33,588 nucleotides of DNA from Microseira wollei NIES-4236 (GTDB lineage Bacteria > Cyanobacteriota > Cyanobacteriia > Cyanobacteriales > Aerosakkonemataceae), in contig NZ_BLAY01000114.1 of NCBI RefSeq assembly GCF_020521235.1, positions 1 to 33,588 on the forward strand, written 5' to 3'. Numbering within the stretch: the stretch's first letter is position 1; each line of letters starts with the position of its first letter. The position numbers were made by a program, and so were the translations under genes. This document shows positions 26,656-33,588 of the stretch, piece by piece. The notes under the pieces are model-generated. The model worked only from the letters and a program-made list of their open reading frames with translations. It had not been told where the DNA came from and ran no database searches.

Positions 26656-27264
26656 ATGAAAAATATGGCTGCCAAAAAGATTTTAATGCTCGTTGGCGAT
26701 TACGTCGAAGATTACGAAGTGATGGTGCCTTTCCAAGCTTTACAGATGGTGGGACACACGGTTCACGCCATCTGCCCCGATAAAAAAGCTGGGCAAACAG
26801 TAAGAACTGCCGTCCACGATTTTGAAGGCGACCAAACCTATAGCGAAAAACCGGGTCACAACTTTAGTTTAAATGCCAATTTCGCTCAAATAGACCCCGC
26901 CGCCTACGATGCTTTGGTTATCCCTGGCGGACGCGCACCCGAATATATTCGCCTCAACGATCGCGTGTTAGAAATAACGCGCCACTTCGCCGAAACAAAT
27001 AAACCGATTGCCGCTATCTGCCACGGGTTACAAGTATTGGCAGCAGCGGGTGTATTGGATGGCAAAAGTTGCACTGCTTATCCAGCTTGCGGCCCGGATG
27101 TCACAAGGGCAGGGGGTTTGTACGTGCATATTCCCGCTGATGAGGCGATGGTTGATGGTAATTTAGTCACAGCACCCGCATGGCCTGCCCATCCTAAATG
27201 GTTGGCTGAATTTCTTAAACTATTAGGAACGAAGATCGAACATCAAGAATTGGCTGCCGTTTAA
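26656..27264 (+). CDS. DJ-1/PfpI family protein (202 aa)
   Basis: A single DJ-1/PfpI domain: [20 protein letters not shown] at the N-terminus (with the conserved acidic residue), [12 protein letters not shown] in the middle and the nucleophile elbow [14 protein letters not shown] with Cys122 followed by His123. The [16 protein letters not shown] and [10 protein letters not shown] segments are closest, by eye, to the subfamily of plant DJ-1D/YLS5, which act on methylglyoxal. Likely a glyoxalase/deglycase or a stress protein; the exact reaction is uncertain. An in-frame ATG at 26665 (MAAKKILML) is an equally good start. The gene begins 5 bp after the right end of the tnpB relic, so the insertion may have changed its promoter. 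Confidence 0.9.
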   Translation: MKNMAAKKILMLVGDYVEDYEVMVPFQALQMVGHTVHAICPDKKAGQTVRTAVHDFEGDQTYSEKPGHNFSLNANFAQIDPAAYDALVIPGGRAPEYIRLNDRVLEITRHFAETNKPIAAICHGLQVLAAAGVLDGKSCTAYPACGPDVTRAGGLYVHIPADEAMVDGNLVTAPAWPAHPKWLAEFLKLLGTKIEHQELAAV

Positions 27265-27273
27265 GAGGCGCTG

Positions 27274-27335
27274 ACGAAAGAAACCGGGTTTCTTAAAGAA
27301 ACCCGGTTTCTTTCGTAACGGGTTTCTTTGTTGGC
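27274..27335. repeat. CCGGGTTTC hairpin repeat, copy 2
   Basis: Arms of 21 bases (27274-27294 and 27296-27316) are exact complements with a single base between them. A partial third arm GGGTTTCTTTGTTGGCG follows (27320-27335), shared with copy 3. It starts 10 bp after the DJ-1 gene stop and could act as its terminator. Confidence 0.9.
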
Positions 27336-27416
27336 GGTTTTTCTGGAATCTAGCTGTGTCAGAGTGTAGATCAATTTTTGATTCTGTATAATTAGCACCA
27401 AGAGTTAACAGCGTAT

Positions 27417-29411
27417 ATGGCATTAATAGTTCCAGATTCTTTGCCATCGGGAGCAAGTCAAGGCGAAAAAACCTTGTACAAAATACTTGCTGAAAAGTTA
27501 TCCAATGAATTCTATGTCTGGTATGAACCAAATGCTCAAGGCTGTTTACCCTATTTTACCATTCTAGCGCCAAAGTTTGGGCTACTCTTCATCAAGGTAG
27601 TAAATTGGTTCCCTAACCAGATAAGCAGTGCGGATAGCGATAATTTCACAATCAAGTCTGCGAGTGAGGAGATTAATCGAATAGAGGTTCAACCAACCTC
27701 TCCAGAGAGTCAGGTCAGGCGAACTCGCAAACGTTCGCGTCATGAAAATGAGACAAAAAATGCCAAAATAAATGTTTGGCAATCCTCTCTAAAGCAAGTC
27801 GATAACTACTTAAATAAGCTTTTGAATAAACTTCAGCATTATCCAATACTAACCCAACCAAATGGGGAAGCCCAGGTCAGGTTAGCTTTCCCCGTTGGCA
27901 TTGGTATTGTGATGTCCAACATTACAGTAAATCAAGCTCGCAATCCAAATATTTCTCAGCTATTAATCGAGGAGAAAGTTATATACCGAAACGAGTTACT
28001 GTCATGGGATAACATATCTGAAATAGACTTGGTGAATCAGTTAGAAAAAATCTTCCCTGACAAGTTGCCTTTCCGCAATCTCACACCCAACCAAATTGAA
28101 ACTATTAAAGGCATTCTTTACCCCGAAATAGCTATTAAAGAAGTGCTGGCATCTTCTAACAGCGTTCCTGATGGCATTGAACTGCGGGATAATAGTTATG
28201 TAATTAAAACTTTAGATCATCGTCAGGAGTGTATAGTTAAGTCTATTGGTGGTGGTCATCGCATAATTTATGGGGTAGCTGGATCGGGAAAAACACTTGT
28301 TTTACTATCTAGAGCTAAATTACTGGCAAATCGAAATCCAAACGAGCGAATCTTGATTCTTTGCTTTAATATTGCTCTGGCATCCTATTTCCAGTCTCTC
28401 TTGCCTACAAAAATTGATGTAATGCACTTTGATGCCTGGGTAAAACATCTCCTTGGTAGAGAATATAAAACGGTAAGCCATTTAGTAAATTACAGGGAAT
28501 ATGTAGTAGAAATCGCTTTGAATAAACTTAATCAATTACCACTTGGTCTGAAGTGGGATGCAATTTTAGTCGATGAAGCACAAGCATTTTATCCTTATTG
28601 GTTCAAATGTTGCGTAGCTGCTTTGAAAGATCCTGAGAATGGCGATTTAACGATCGTATCGGATGGCAAGCAGAGCTTTTACAACCGTCCTCGGTTCGCG
28701 TGGAAATCGGTTGGAGTCAAAGCAGTTGGTCGGACAACTAGCAAAAAATTCCATCTTGACATAAACTACCGCAATACAAAAGAGATACTGGAAGCAGCGT
28801 GGAGTTTAGTAAAAAATACACCTGAGGTAGAAAATATAATAAATACAGGGAATACTGATGATTCTGAAGTGACATTCCCTATAATTGAACCTCAAGCTTC
28901 TATCCGCCAGGGCGAGCGCCCAGTTTTGCATATTGTCAAGACAAAACAGCAGGAAGTGGAATCAGTTATTAGACAAATTCAAAAACTCCATAAACTTGGC
29001 TACGAACTCAGAGAGATTGCTGTATTGCATAGATTAGAAGCAGTCTTGAACCATGACAGATCTATGTTATATTACCTAAGAAAGCGATTAAATAATCTGG
29101 GATTAGATACCTACTGGGTTACAGAAACTCTGAGATTGGAAAAAATAACATACAGCGTTAATATACCCGGTATCAGAATAATGACAACCCATACATCACT
29201 GGGACTAGAGTTTAAAGCAGTTTTAATTCTTTGGGTGCAAGAGTATGATAATAATAGAGCTATAAATTCGGAAATAGCCGCTTTAGATCTGAAAAAACTT
29301 TATGTTGCAATGACTCGCGCTCAAGATATACTACATGTTTTTGGTTCTGGTGATTCGCGCTTAATAGAGCAATTGAAGCAAAGCGGAAATTTTGCAATAC
29401 AATACGACTGA
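27417..29411 (+). CDS. NERD-domain UvrD/Rep-type (SF1) helicase, nuclease residues lost
   Basis: N-terminal part (about 13-175) matches the NERD layout seen in cyanobacterial NERD-helicases (FPNQI, NVWQSSLKQVDNYLNKLL). SF1 motifs follow: I GVAGSGKT (286-293, Lys292), II LVDEAQA (Asp386-Glu387), III LTIVSDGKQSFY, V TTHTSLGLEFKAV, VI KKLYVAMTRAQD. It should unwind or translocate on DNA or RNA with ATP. The expected PD...ExK nuclease residues are replaced: LPYF for PD (Tyr46) and FIKVVNW for IEVKxW (Lys60, Val62). So helicase activity is likely kept and nuclease activity lost. Length 664 residues. No partner restriction or toxin gene is adjacent; a role in repair or defence is only inferred. Base composition is more AT-rich than the nitrate genes. 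Confidence 0.87.
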   Translation: MALIVPDSLPSGASQGEKTLYKILAEKLSNEFYVWYEPNAQGCLPYFTILAPKFGLLFIKVVNWFPNQISSADSDNFTIKSASEEINRIEVQPTSPESQVRRTRKRSRHENETKNAKINVWQSSLKQVDNYLNKLLNKLQHYPILTQPNGEAQVRLAFPVGIGIVMSNITVNQARNPNISQLLIEEKVIYRNELLSWDNISEIDLVNQLEKIFPDKLPFRNLTPNQIETIKGILYPEIAIKEVLASSNSVPDGIELRDNSYVIKTLDHRQECIVKSIGGGHRIIYGVAGSGKTLVLLSRAKLLANRNPNERILILCFNIALASYFQSLLPTKIDVMHFDAWVKHLLGREYKTVSHLVNYREYVVEIALNKLNQLPLGLKWDAILVDEAQAFYPYWFKCCVAALKDPENGDLTIVSDGKQSFYNRPRFAWKSVGVKAVGRTTSKKFHLDINYRNTKEILEAAWSLVKNTPEVENIINTGNTDDSEVTFPIIEPQASIRQGERPVLHIVKTKQQEVESVIRQIQKLHKLGYELREIAVLHRLEAVLNHDRSMLYYLRKRLNNLGLDTYWVTETLRLEKITYSVNIPGIRIMTTHTSLGLEFKAVLILWVQEYDNNRAINSEIAALDLKKLYVAMTRAQDILHVFGSGDSRLIEQLKQSGNFAIQYD

Positions 29412-29501
29412 TATCATGTCGGGTTAAACACCCATAGTTAGGAATGACTTGGGAGAACGGTGACACGGTGAAGGGTCGAGATTTTTATTAAGGGTAATTA
29501 G

Positions 29502-29546
29502 GCGGACATCATATGATATCGTGTCCGGTTGCATCGGTTGCGTTTG
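29502..29546. repeat. Related end of the dispersed repeat, reversed
   Basis: ATATCGTGTCCGGTTGCATCGGTTG-type sequence here is the reverse of the copy A end (CAACCGTTGCTACCGGACACGAT) with small changes. GGACATGATAT motifs also occur at 29634. The stretch 29412-29655 otherwise has no gene; it contains two copies of GAGCTGGGGGAG near 29548 and 29575. Confidence 0.55.
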
Positions 29547-29655
29547 GAGAGCTGGGGGAGCAAAGGGGATGGGGGAGCTGGGGGAGAAAAAACGCTTTTT
29601 CGCACAATCAACTATACACAACTGATCTCTCGCGGACATGATATGACTCAAAGAC

Positions 29656-29728
29656 AGAAACCGGGTTTCTTTAAGAAACCCGGTTTCTTTGTTGGCGAGC
29701 AATATTATCTGATTCTGGGGCAGGGGAA
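29656..29728. repeat. CCGGGTTTC hairpin repeat, copy 3, with a 24-bp tail
   Basis: Arms of 16 bases (29656-29671 and 29673-29688). Positions 29705-29728 are identical to 30990-31013, the region holding the 3' end of the exported-protein gene next to copy 4. Confidence 0.9.
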
Positions 29729-29779
29729 TGAAGCCTCCACTAAATCAGTGGTAACTGGTAACTGATTAGTGGTAGGTGT

Positions 29780-29948
29780 TATAGCGGATTGCAGCCGTAT
29801 GAGGTACGGCGCTTGGTGTGCCAGCAGCATTAATGCGGCGGGCACACCAAGCGCCTTTAGGCTTGTTTGTCAAGCGCGCAGCATTAATGCTGCGCGCTTG
29901 ACAAACAAAGCCAAAAGGCTGTACCTCGATCGTTTGCCATCCGCTATA
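29780..29948. mobile_element. 169-bp compound foldback element
   Basis: Ends TATAGCGGAT (29780-29789) and ATCCGCTATA (29939-29948) are inverted repeats; GAGGTAC/GTACCTC (29801/29921) pair next. Inside are two hairpins: GGCGCTTGGTGTGCC (29808-29822) with its complement (29841-29855), and a perfect 46-bp palindrome at 29863-29908. Both have GCATTAATGC at the tip. It has no open frame of its own and is MITE-like in form. It lies beside a truncated gene. Confidence 0.75.
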
Positions 29949-29986
29949 GTGGTGGGTCTATTACTTCTACTAACGAAAAGGTCAAA

Positions 29987-30238
29987 ATTTTTTGGGAAAG
30001 AAGCAATCCATTTGATACCTGCCATGTTTAACTCACTACCCACATAAGCTGGTAGTGCAATAATTCTATTTTTTTGATTATTTGGCAATCCTAAAAAAAC
30101 AGAATGGGGTAAACAGCTGTTGCCTTGATCGTGGATTTGGTAAGTTAATTTTACACTTGCCAAAATTTCTGGATCGCGGTTTTTGAGTCTGGTAATTATT
30201 TCATCACCCGTTAATAGAAGGATATCATTTAAGTTCAT
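29987..30238 (-). pseudogene. 5' fragment of an sbnB/ornithine-cyclodeaminase-like gene
   Basis: The first 84 or so residues (LLTGDEIITRL, LPHSVFLGLPN, RIIALPAYVG, MAGIKWIASFP) match the N-terminus of the ornithine cyclodeaminase/SbnB family, normally about 330 residues. SbnB makes 2,3-diaminopropionate precursor with SbnA. After ASFPKN the sequence is unrelated and runs into the foldback element at 29780-29948; the open frame closes at 29870. The NAD-binding domain is absent, so it is non-functional. An upstream AGGAGG-like site (about 30246-30251) is still present. Confidence 0.75.
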
Positions 30239-30329
30239 CTGAAAAACCTCCTTTTTAACCTATAGCTTTAATTTTACTAAGACTTGAAAACCTTTGATAT
30301 TGGCTATATCTATCACCAATATGTTTTCA

Positions 30330-30824
30330 TCAATTGTTACTTAGGATAATTAACTTTTTTTCATTAACATGACAAATCCGCCAATTTTCTGAAAGATCTG
30401 CTCCCATGCTGCGGTAAAACTCTTGTGCTGAAATATTCCAATCTAAAACTCGCCACTCTAAATATCCGCAATTACGTTCTAAAGCTATTTTAGCTACTTT
30501 AGCCAAGAGTGTTTTTCCAATACCTTGCCGTCTATATTCTGGAAGAACAAAAATGTCTTTCAGATAAATTCCTGGTTTAGTTAAATAAGTGGAATAATTG
30601 TGCAAATATACAGCAAATCCTACGGTTTTATTTTCCAAAACTGCTAAAATTGCTTCTATATACTTCGGTTCTCCAAATAAATGCTGATGGAGCAATTGAG
30701 GATTGCCGACGACCTCATGAGATAATTTTTCATATTCTGCTAATCCTTGAATTAATTGAAAAATTGTCTCAGTATCATTAGATTGAGCCGCCCGAATAGT
30801 TAAGTTAGGTAAATTAGAATACAT
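30330..30824 (-). CDS. GNAT acetyltransferase, SSAT (diamine/polyamine) type
   Basis: 164 residues with one GNAT fold. Acetyl-CoA motif A is VLPEYRRQGIGKTLL. The order IYLKDIFVLPEYRRQGIG ... LEWRVLDWNISAQEFYRSMGA matches the eukaryotic-like spermidine/spermine N1-acetyltransferase group, and the C-terminal WRICHVNEKKL fits too. Likely acetylates a polyamine or similar amine; the exact substrate is unproven. Start codon at 30824 is chosen to give the usual length. It lies between the truncated sbnB-like gene and the exported-protein operon on the same strand, with a 165-bp gap to the latter that contains a hairpin repeat, so it is probably transcribed alone. Confidence 0.85.
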   Translation of the reverse strand: MYSNLPNLTIRAAQSNDTETIFQLIQGLAEYEKLSHEVVGNPQLLHQHLFGEPKYIEAILAVLENKTVGFAVYLHNYSTYLTKPGIYLKDIFVLPEYRRQGIGKTLLAKVAKIALERNCGYLEWRVLDWNISAQEFYRSMGADLSENWRICHVNEKKLIILSNN

Positions 30825-30952
30825 GGGATAGTTGAAGATTTAGGTTTGACAGCTAGGAATTGTTGCTTCAGTTTTTACTTGACTCAAATAAGAGATGAAA
30901 TTCCTCTTTCAAGTAGTGCCTAATTGCCACACTCGGTGAAGCAGCTATTGGC

Positions 30953-31013
30953 AAGAAACCGGGTTTCTTTAAGAAACCCGGTTTCTTTGTTATCTGATTC
31001 TGGGGCAGGGGAA
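30953..31013. repeat. CCGGGTTTC hairpin repeat, copy 4, overlapping a gene end
   Basis: Arms of 17 bases (30953-30969 and 30971-30987) followed by a 24-bp segment (30990-31013) identical to 29705-29728. The stop codon and last seven codons of the minus-strand gene lie in that segment. It probably also works as a terminator for the operon. Confidence 0.9.
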
Positions 31014-31661
31014 GGCGACTAAATAACCACCTGCTTCGACGATAAAGTCATCGAAGTCGTTGTCTTTTCCGGGTCGAGGCAGTCCGGTATCGTCCCAGTT
31101 GATGCGGACGCCTTTGCGATCGCCCACGACTCCATCGGACAATCCACCTACGGTGCGGGTAGACCCTGGGGTCGATCCGTTACCCATTTGCTCTAATCTG
31201 GTCGAGTAGAGGGTAGTTCTCAACCTGCCGCTGCGGGGATCAATCACTTTTAGGTAAAAAGCATAAGCGGTATTGGCTTGAAAGGTAAACCGCCGCACTG
31301 GTTGGGGTACGGAGTTACCGGGTGTGCCTAAAAAATCCATCTGGGTGCCGGTGTCGTTTCTGCCGCTGGAGACGCGGTCGAGATCCGATTGGTCGTTAAA
31401 GTCGTCGAAGGGTTTGGTTTCGGCAATTAGATCCGTAGTTTCACCAGTGTTTAAATTTACAATGCCAAAGGTTGACTGGTAGTAACCGTGGGATTCTCTG
31501 AATTCAAATTCGACGACTGTCTCTTCGTCGAAGCGGACGCCTTGACTTGCCGGTGGGGGGTTTTGGGCTTTCACCGGCATCGAGAAGGCAAATAATAAGC
31601 CTGTGGCACTCAATGAAGCGATCGCTGCTAAACGAATTGCTCCTATTCGCAATTTTTCCAT
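30990..31661 (-). CDS. Exported protein, DUF4114-like C-terminal motif (223 aa)
   Basis: Signal peptide with probable cleavage after VKA (residues 1-32). The mature part is beta-rich with DNDFDDFIVEAGGYLVA near the C-terminus and WDDTGLPRPG before it, similar to the calcium-binding-like end of DUF4114 proteins. No catalytic motif seen. GAGGAG lies 8 bases before ATG 31661. Last gene of a three-gene operon (33240 to 30990). The last seven codons and stop come from a repeat-linked segment. Probably periplasmic or cell-surface; function unknown. Confidence 0.75.
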   Translation of the reverse strand: MEKLRIGAIRLAAIASLSATGLLFAFSMPVKAQNPPPASQGVRFDEETVVEFEFRESHGYYQSTFGIVNLNTGETTDLIAETKPFDDFNDQSDLDRVSSGRNDTGTQMDFLGTPGNSVPQPVRRFTFQANTAYAFYLKVIDPRSGRLRTTLYSTRLEQMGNGSTPGSTRTVGGLSDGVVGDRKGVRINWDDTGLPRPGKDNDFDDFIVEAGGYLVAFPCPRIR

Positions 31662-31702
31662 CCTAGCTTCTCCTCACTATGGAATTGGTAACTATTGCAA
31701 CT

Positions 31703-32143
31703 CTACCAAGTCCGAAACACTGGACTGCCACCCGATTTGGCGGCTGCCTCTAATTGGCTTCTCAAGTTGACAGCTTCCTGTCTCAACTCGTTCAATCGCT
31801 GACACGCTACGGGAAATACTGCATCGGTATTTTCTGGGTTGCGTAAAAACTGACGCGGTCCCCGAACACCACCTTGCTGTGCCGCCAAAACTGCTGCATC
31901 GCAGGCTTTATAAGCTTGATCGGCTTCTTGGTTTAACCGTCTAGCACGTTCTACAAGTTGGGGGTTTATCCCGCCACCGCCGCGATCGAAAATCGGGGCG
32001 GTACTGTTCCAAACATTGGTTCCCGATATATCGGGGAAGCTACCGTCTGCGTGAGCAGCGGTGGCAAAAGTTACAACCGCTCCCAGGCAAAGCGAGGAAA
32101 TCAATGTCAAGCGCAGACTTTTTACTTTTCTGTATTTCTGCAT
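31703..32143 (-). CDS. Small exported protein (146 aa)
   Basis: Signal peptide (about 1-32, cleavage after AHA). The mature part starts with a Gly-rich stretch (FDRGGGGINPQ) and continues as a helical, Gln/Arg-rich segment (residues 60-140) with two cysteines that could form a disulfide. No family recognised. A strong ribosome site AGGAGGAG lies 7 bases before the ATG. It sits 17 bp after the outer-membrane-type gene and 41 bp before the next exported gene, so it is the middle gene of the operon. Confidence 0.75.
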   Translation of the reverse strand: MQKYRKVKSLRLTLISSLCLGAVVTFATAAHADGSFPDISGTNVWNSTAPIFDRGGGGINPQLVERARRLNQEADQAYKACDAAVLAAQQGGVRGPRQFLRNPENTDAVFPVACQRLNELRQEAVNLRSQLEAAAKSGGSPVFRTW

Positions 32144-32160
32144 GGCTGCACTCCTCCTAC

Positions 32161-33240
32161 CTAAAACTTAATCGAAATCCCAGTACCCAATACAAATCGC
32201 GGTTCGTCGCCTGCACCTAAGATATCGCGCACGGCGGGAGTTATCACCCAAGGAACGTTTCTCACGGGTGCGATCGAAAATCCTGCTGCTAAGTCTACGC
32301 CAGTCCATTCAACAATTGCACTCACGGGTTCCACAACGCGAATGGCGACATTCCCAAACAAGTTGGCGTTGTTTTCCTTGGCATCAATTGCCCCATTTGA
32401 GCGAAATTGTCCATCTCCCACACCAAAAGTGAGAGCAATGCGGCTTAAAGGTTGGCGCACCGATGGTCGCGTCCGCAGAATGCCGGTAATCACCCCATAG
32501 CGGGAATGTTCGTAGTCATTGCGACCGAGATTGATAAAGCCGTTGTAACCGACTGCAATTCCCACATCGCCAAACCGACGATGCAACTTGGCGTTTAAAC
32601 CACCATCGGGGAAGTCTTGATTAAAATCATCGAATACGTAGGACAATTCCAGCCCAAAGCCTTTAACCGCATCGCCTAAACCAAGACCAACGCCAAACGC
32701 CCCGTTATTATCGTCATCGTTATGTTCGCGGGTGGAAGTTTGATAAGTACCGCTGACAAATAAAGTGTTTCTATCGGCGCCAAATCCCACGGGGATGTAG
32801 ATGCTTAATCCGGGGGAAGATTCAAATTCGCCCGATACTGACGGAATTCGCAAGGGGGGAATCGGTTCGGGACGAGGGCAGTTAACGGGTGCTTGTGCAA
32901 CTTGAGATCCCGGCGATGAAGCTTGTGCAAAGCAGCTAGCTGGGTCAATCGCTGGTTCTCGATTTGCCTGCAACTCCTGTAACCCGGTGGCGTCGGTACT
33001 CGATGCTTGGGAAACAAAGTTCGTTTTATGGATTACAAGAGCTTCTCTTGTTTCTTTTAATTGGGCAGATAGCTGGTTTGATTGTTGTGCTGTCTGAGTT
33101 TCCTCGCCCTCGATCAAAGCATAGTCGCCCATGATAGACGGTGGGGAAGTCGAGTTGCTCTCAATCGGACTAGCTTTGGCATTGAGAGTACCAGCCATCA
33201 AAGCAGCTAGGGTACAAATGGCAATAGTAGGTAAGCGCAT
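32161..33240 (-). CDS. Outer-membrane beta-barrel-type protein (359 aa)
   Basis: Signal peptide (1-23, cleavage after AKA), a low-complexity Gln/Ser/Thr region (30-130), then about twelve alternating amphipathic strands (140-359) ending in GTGISIKF. A terminal Phe is typical for proteins inserted by BamA/Omp85. The strands include LSYVFDDFNQDFPDGGLNAK and IAVGYNGFINLGR. Likely an outer-membrane barrel; pore or adhesion role unknown. First gene of a three-gene operon with two other exported proteins. GAGG lies 10 bases before ATG. GCGATAATTGTCGC (33314-33327) is an imperfect palindrome in its upstream region. Confidence 0.75.
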   Translation of the reverse strand: MRLPTIAICTLAALMAGTLNAKASPIESNSTSPPSIMGDYALIEGEETQTAQQSNQLSAQLKETREALVIHKTNFVSQASSTDATGLQELQANREPAIDPASCFAQASSPGSQVAQAPVNCPRPEPIPPLRIPSVSGEFESSPGLSIYIPVGFGADRNTLFVSGTYQTSTREHNDDDNNGAFGVGLGLGDAVKGFGLELSYVFDDFNQDFPDGGLNAKLHRRFGDVGIAVGYNGFINLGRNDYEHSRYGVITGILRTRPSVRQPLSRIALTFGVGDGQFRSNGAIDAKENNANLFGNVAIRVVEPVSAIVEWTGVDLAAGFSIAPVRNVPWVITPAVRDILGAGDEPRFVLGTGISIKF

Positions 33241-33461
33241 GAAAATAATAACCTCACAAAACTCACACCTATCAAGTCAGGAATTAATTTACTTAGATAT
33301 TAACCGCTATCGGCGATAATTGTCGCTATTTTAAGATATCTTCGAGATTAAAGCCGAATCAGCCGTGTTTTTACGTAATGATGCTAAATTTCAGCTACCC
33401 TGATGTTTGCTTGATTTTGCAGATAGGTTGCACCCATTCAGAATAGTTAGACCATTTCTTT

Positions 33462-33588
33462 TTGACACTCTCCGGTCTAAAGACACGGAGATTCTAAGTT
33501 CGTCGTCGAAACTTGCTCTACCAGGCTTTCACCAAGTAGCGTAGTGGTTTCAACTCCCTTAGCGTTTCTTCGGGACTGCCCGTCCCTA
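33462..33588 (-). mobile_element. Right end of a second IS605-like element (cut by window edge)
   Basis: Read on the minus strand, CTCCG-T-GTCT-TT-AGAC-CGGAG is followed by AGTGTCAA. This is the same plan as at 26618-26651: a 5-bp stem, one bulged base, a 4-bp stem, a tiny loop, then GAGTGTCAA. The stem bases differ but pair in both. The part 33491-33588 would be the 3' end of its tnpB or guide RNA; only a short stretch is visible and I cannot confirm a coding frame. Confidence 0.5.

Noticed and set aside
27223-27531. 102-aa minus-strand open frame
   Set aside because: It translates the hairpin repeat and overlaps the start of the helicase gene.
29529-29765. 78-aa open frame
   Set aside because: It runs through G-rich repeats and the CCGGGTTTC palindrome (KPGFFKKPGFF) and has no family resemblance.

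Overview
The window comes from a filamentous cyanobacterium, most likely of the Oscillatoria/Microcoleus/Phormidium type; the genus is my inference. Supporting signs are many HIP1-type GCGATCGC sites, a ferredoxin-dependent nitrate assimilation cluster (nirA-nrtP-narB) with an NtcA box, heptameric short tandem repeats between genes, and several dispersed palindromic repeat families.

Layout. (1) Positions 1-243 hold a 98-bp tandem repeat with a strong internal inverted repeat, cut by the window edge. (2) Positions 437-12157 (+) hold a signalling cluster: a 61-aa zinc-ribbon protein; a 2169-aa soluble hybrid kinase with 11 exactly 92-residue poly-HAMP modules, GAF, HisKA/HATPase and three receivers; a REC-PAS-PAS-kinase; two single-domain receivers; and a REC-kinase whose receiver is a paralog of the one in the PAS kinase. 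(3) Positions 12200-15100 (-) encode a Tat-exported GH78 alpha-L-rhamnosidase. (4) Positions 15101-16167 are non-coding apart from a 53-aa remnant, and contain the NtcA-type promoter. (5) Positions 16168-23428 (+) are the nitrate block: NirA with a fused C-terminal [2Fe-2S] ferredoxin, NrtP permease, NarB, a PsiE-like membrane protein and a nitrate-reductase-associated (NarM-type) protein. (6) Positions 23515-24812 (+) are a TIGR02587/TIGR02588-type membrane gene pair behind a perfect 20-bp palindrome. (7) Positions 24813-26655 are repeat-rich, with an unknown small gene (-) and a decayed tnpB that keeps an omega-RNA-like right end. (8) Positions 26656-29411 (+) encode a DJ-1/PfpI protein and a NERD-UvrD-type helicase whose nuclease residues are lost. 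(9) Positions 29412-30238 hold a large foldback element that appears to have truncated an sbnB/ornithine-cyclodeaminase-like gene. (10) Positions 30330-33240 (-) hold an SSAT-like acetyltransferase and a three-gene operon of exported proteins, followed by a second IS605-like right end at the window edge.

How the genes work together. Nitrate enters through NrtP, is reduced by NarB (probably matured with the NarM-type protein) and then by NirA, which carries its own ferredoxin domain; NtcA would couple this to nitrogen status. The kinase cluster probably forms one phosphorelay: three soluble sensor kinases and two stand-alone receivers but no DNA-binding output protein in the window. Its input is unknown.

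The most unusual signals are the exact 11-fold poly-HAMP array, palindromic repeats that have entered coding sequence (narB insert and narB stop codon, kinase ATPase domain, 3' end of the gene at 30990), the nuclease-dead NERD helicase, and the paired omega-RNA-like ends with compensating stems. I found no CRISPR array, rRNA or convincing tRNA. I did not find a clear-cut new system; the strongest candidates are listed as findings.
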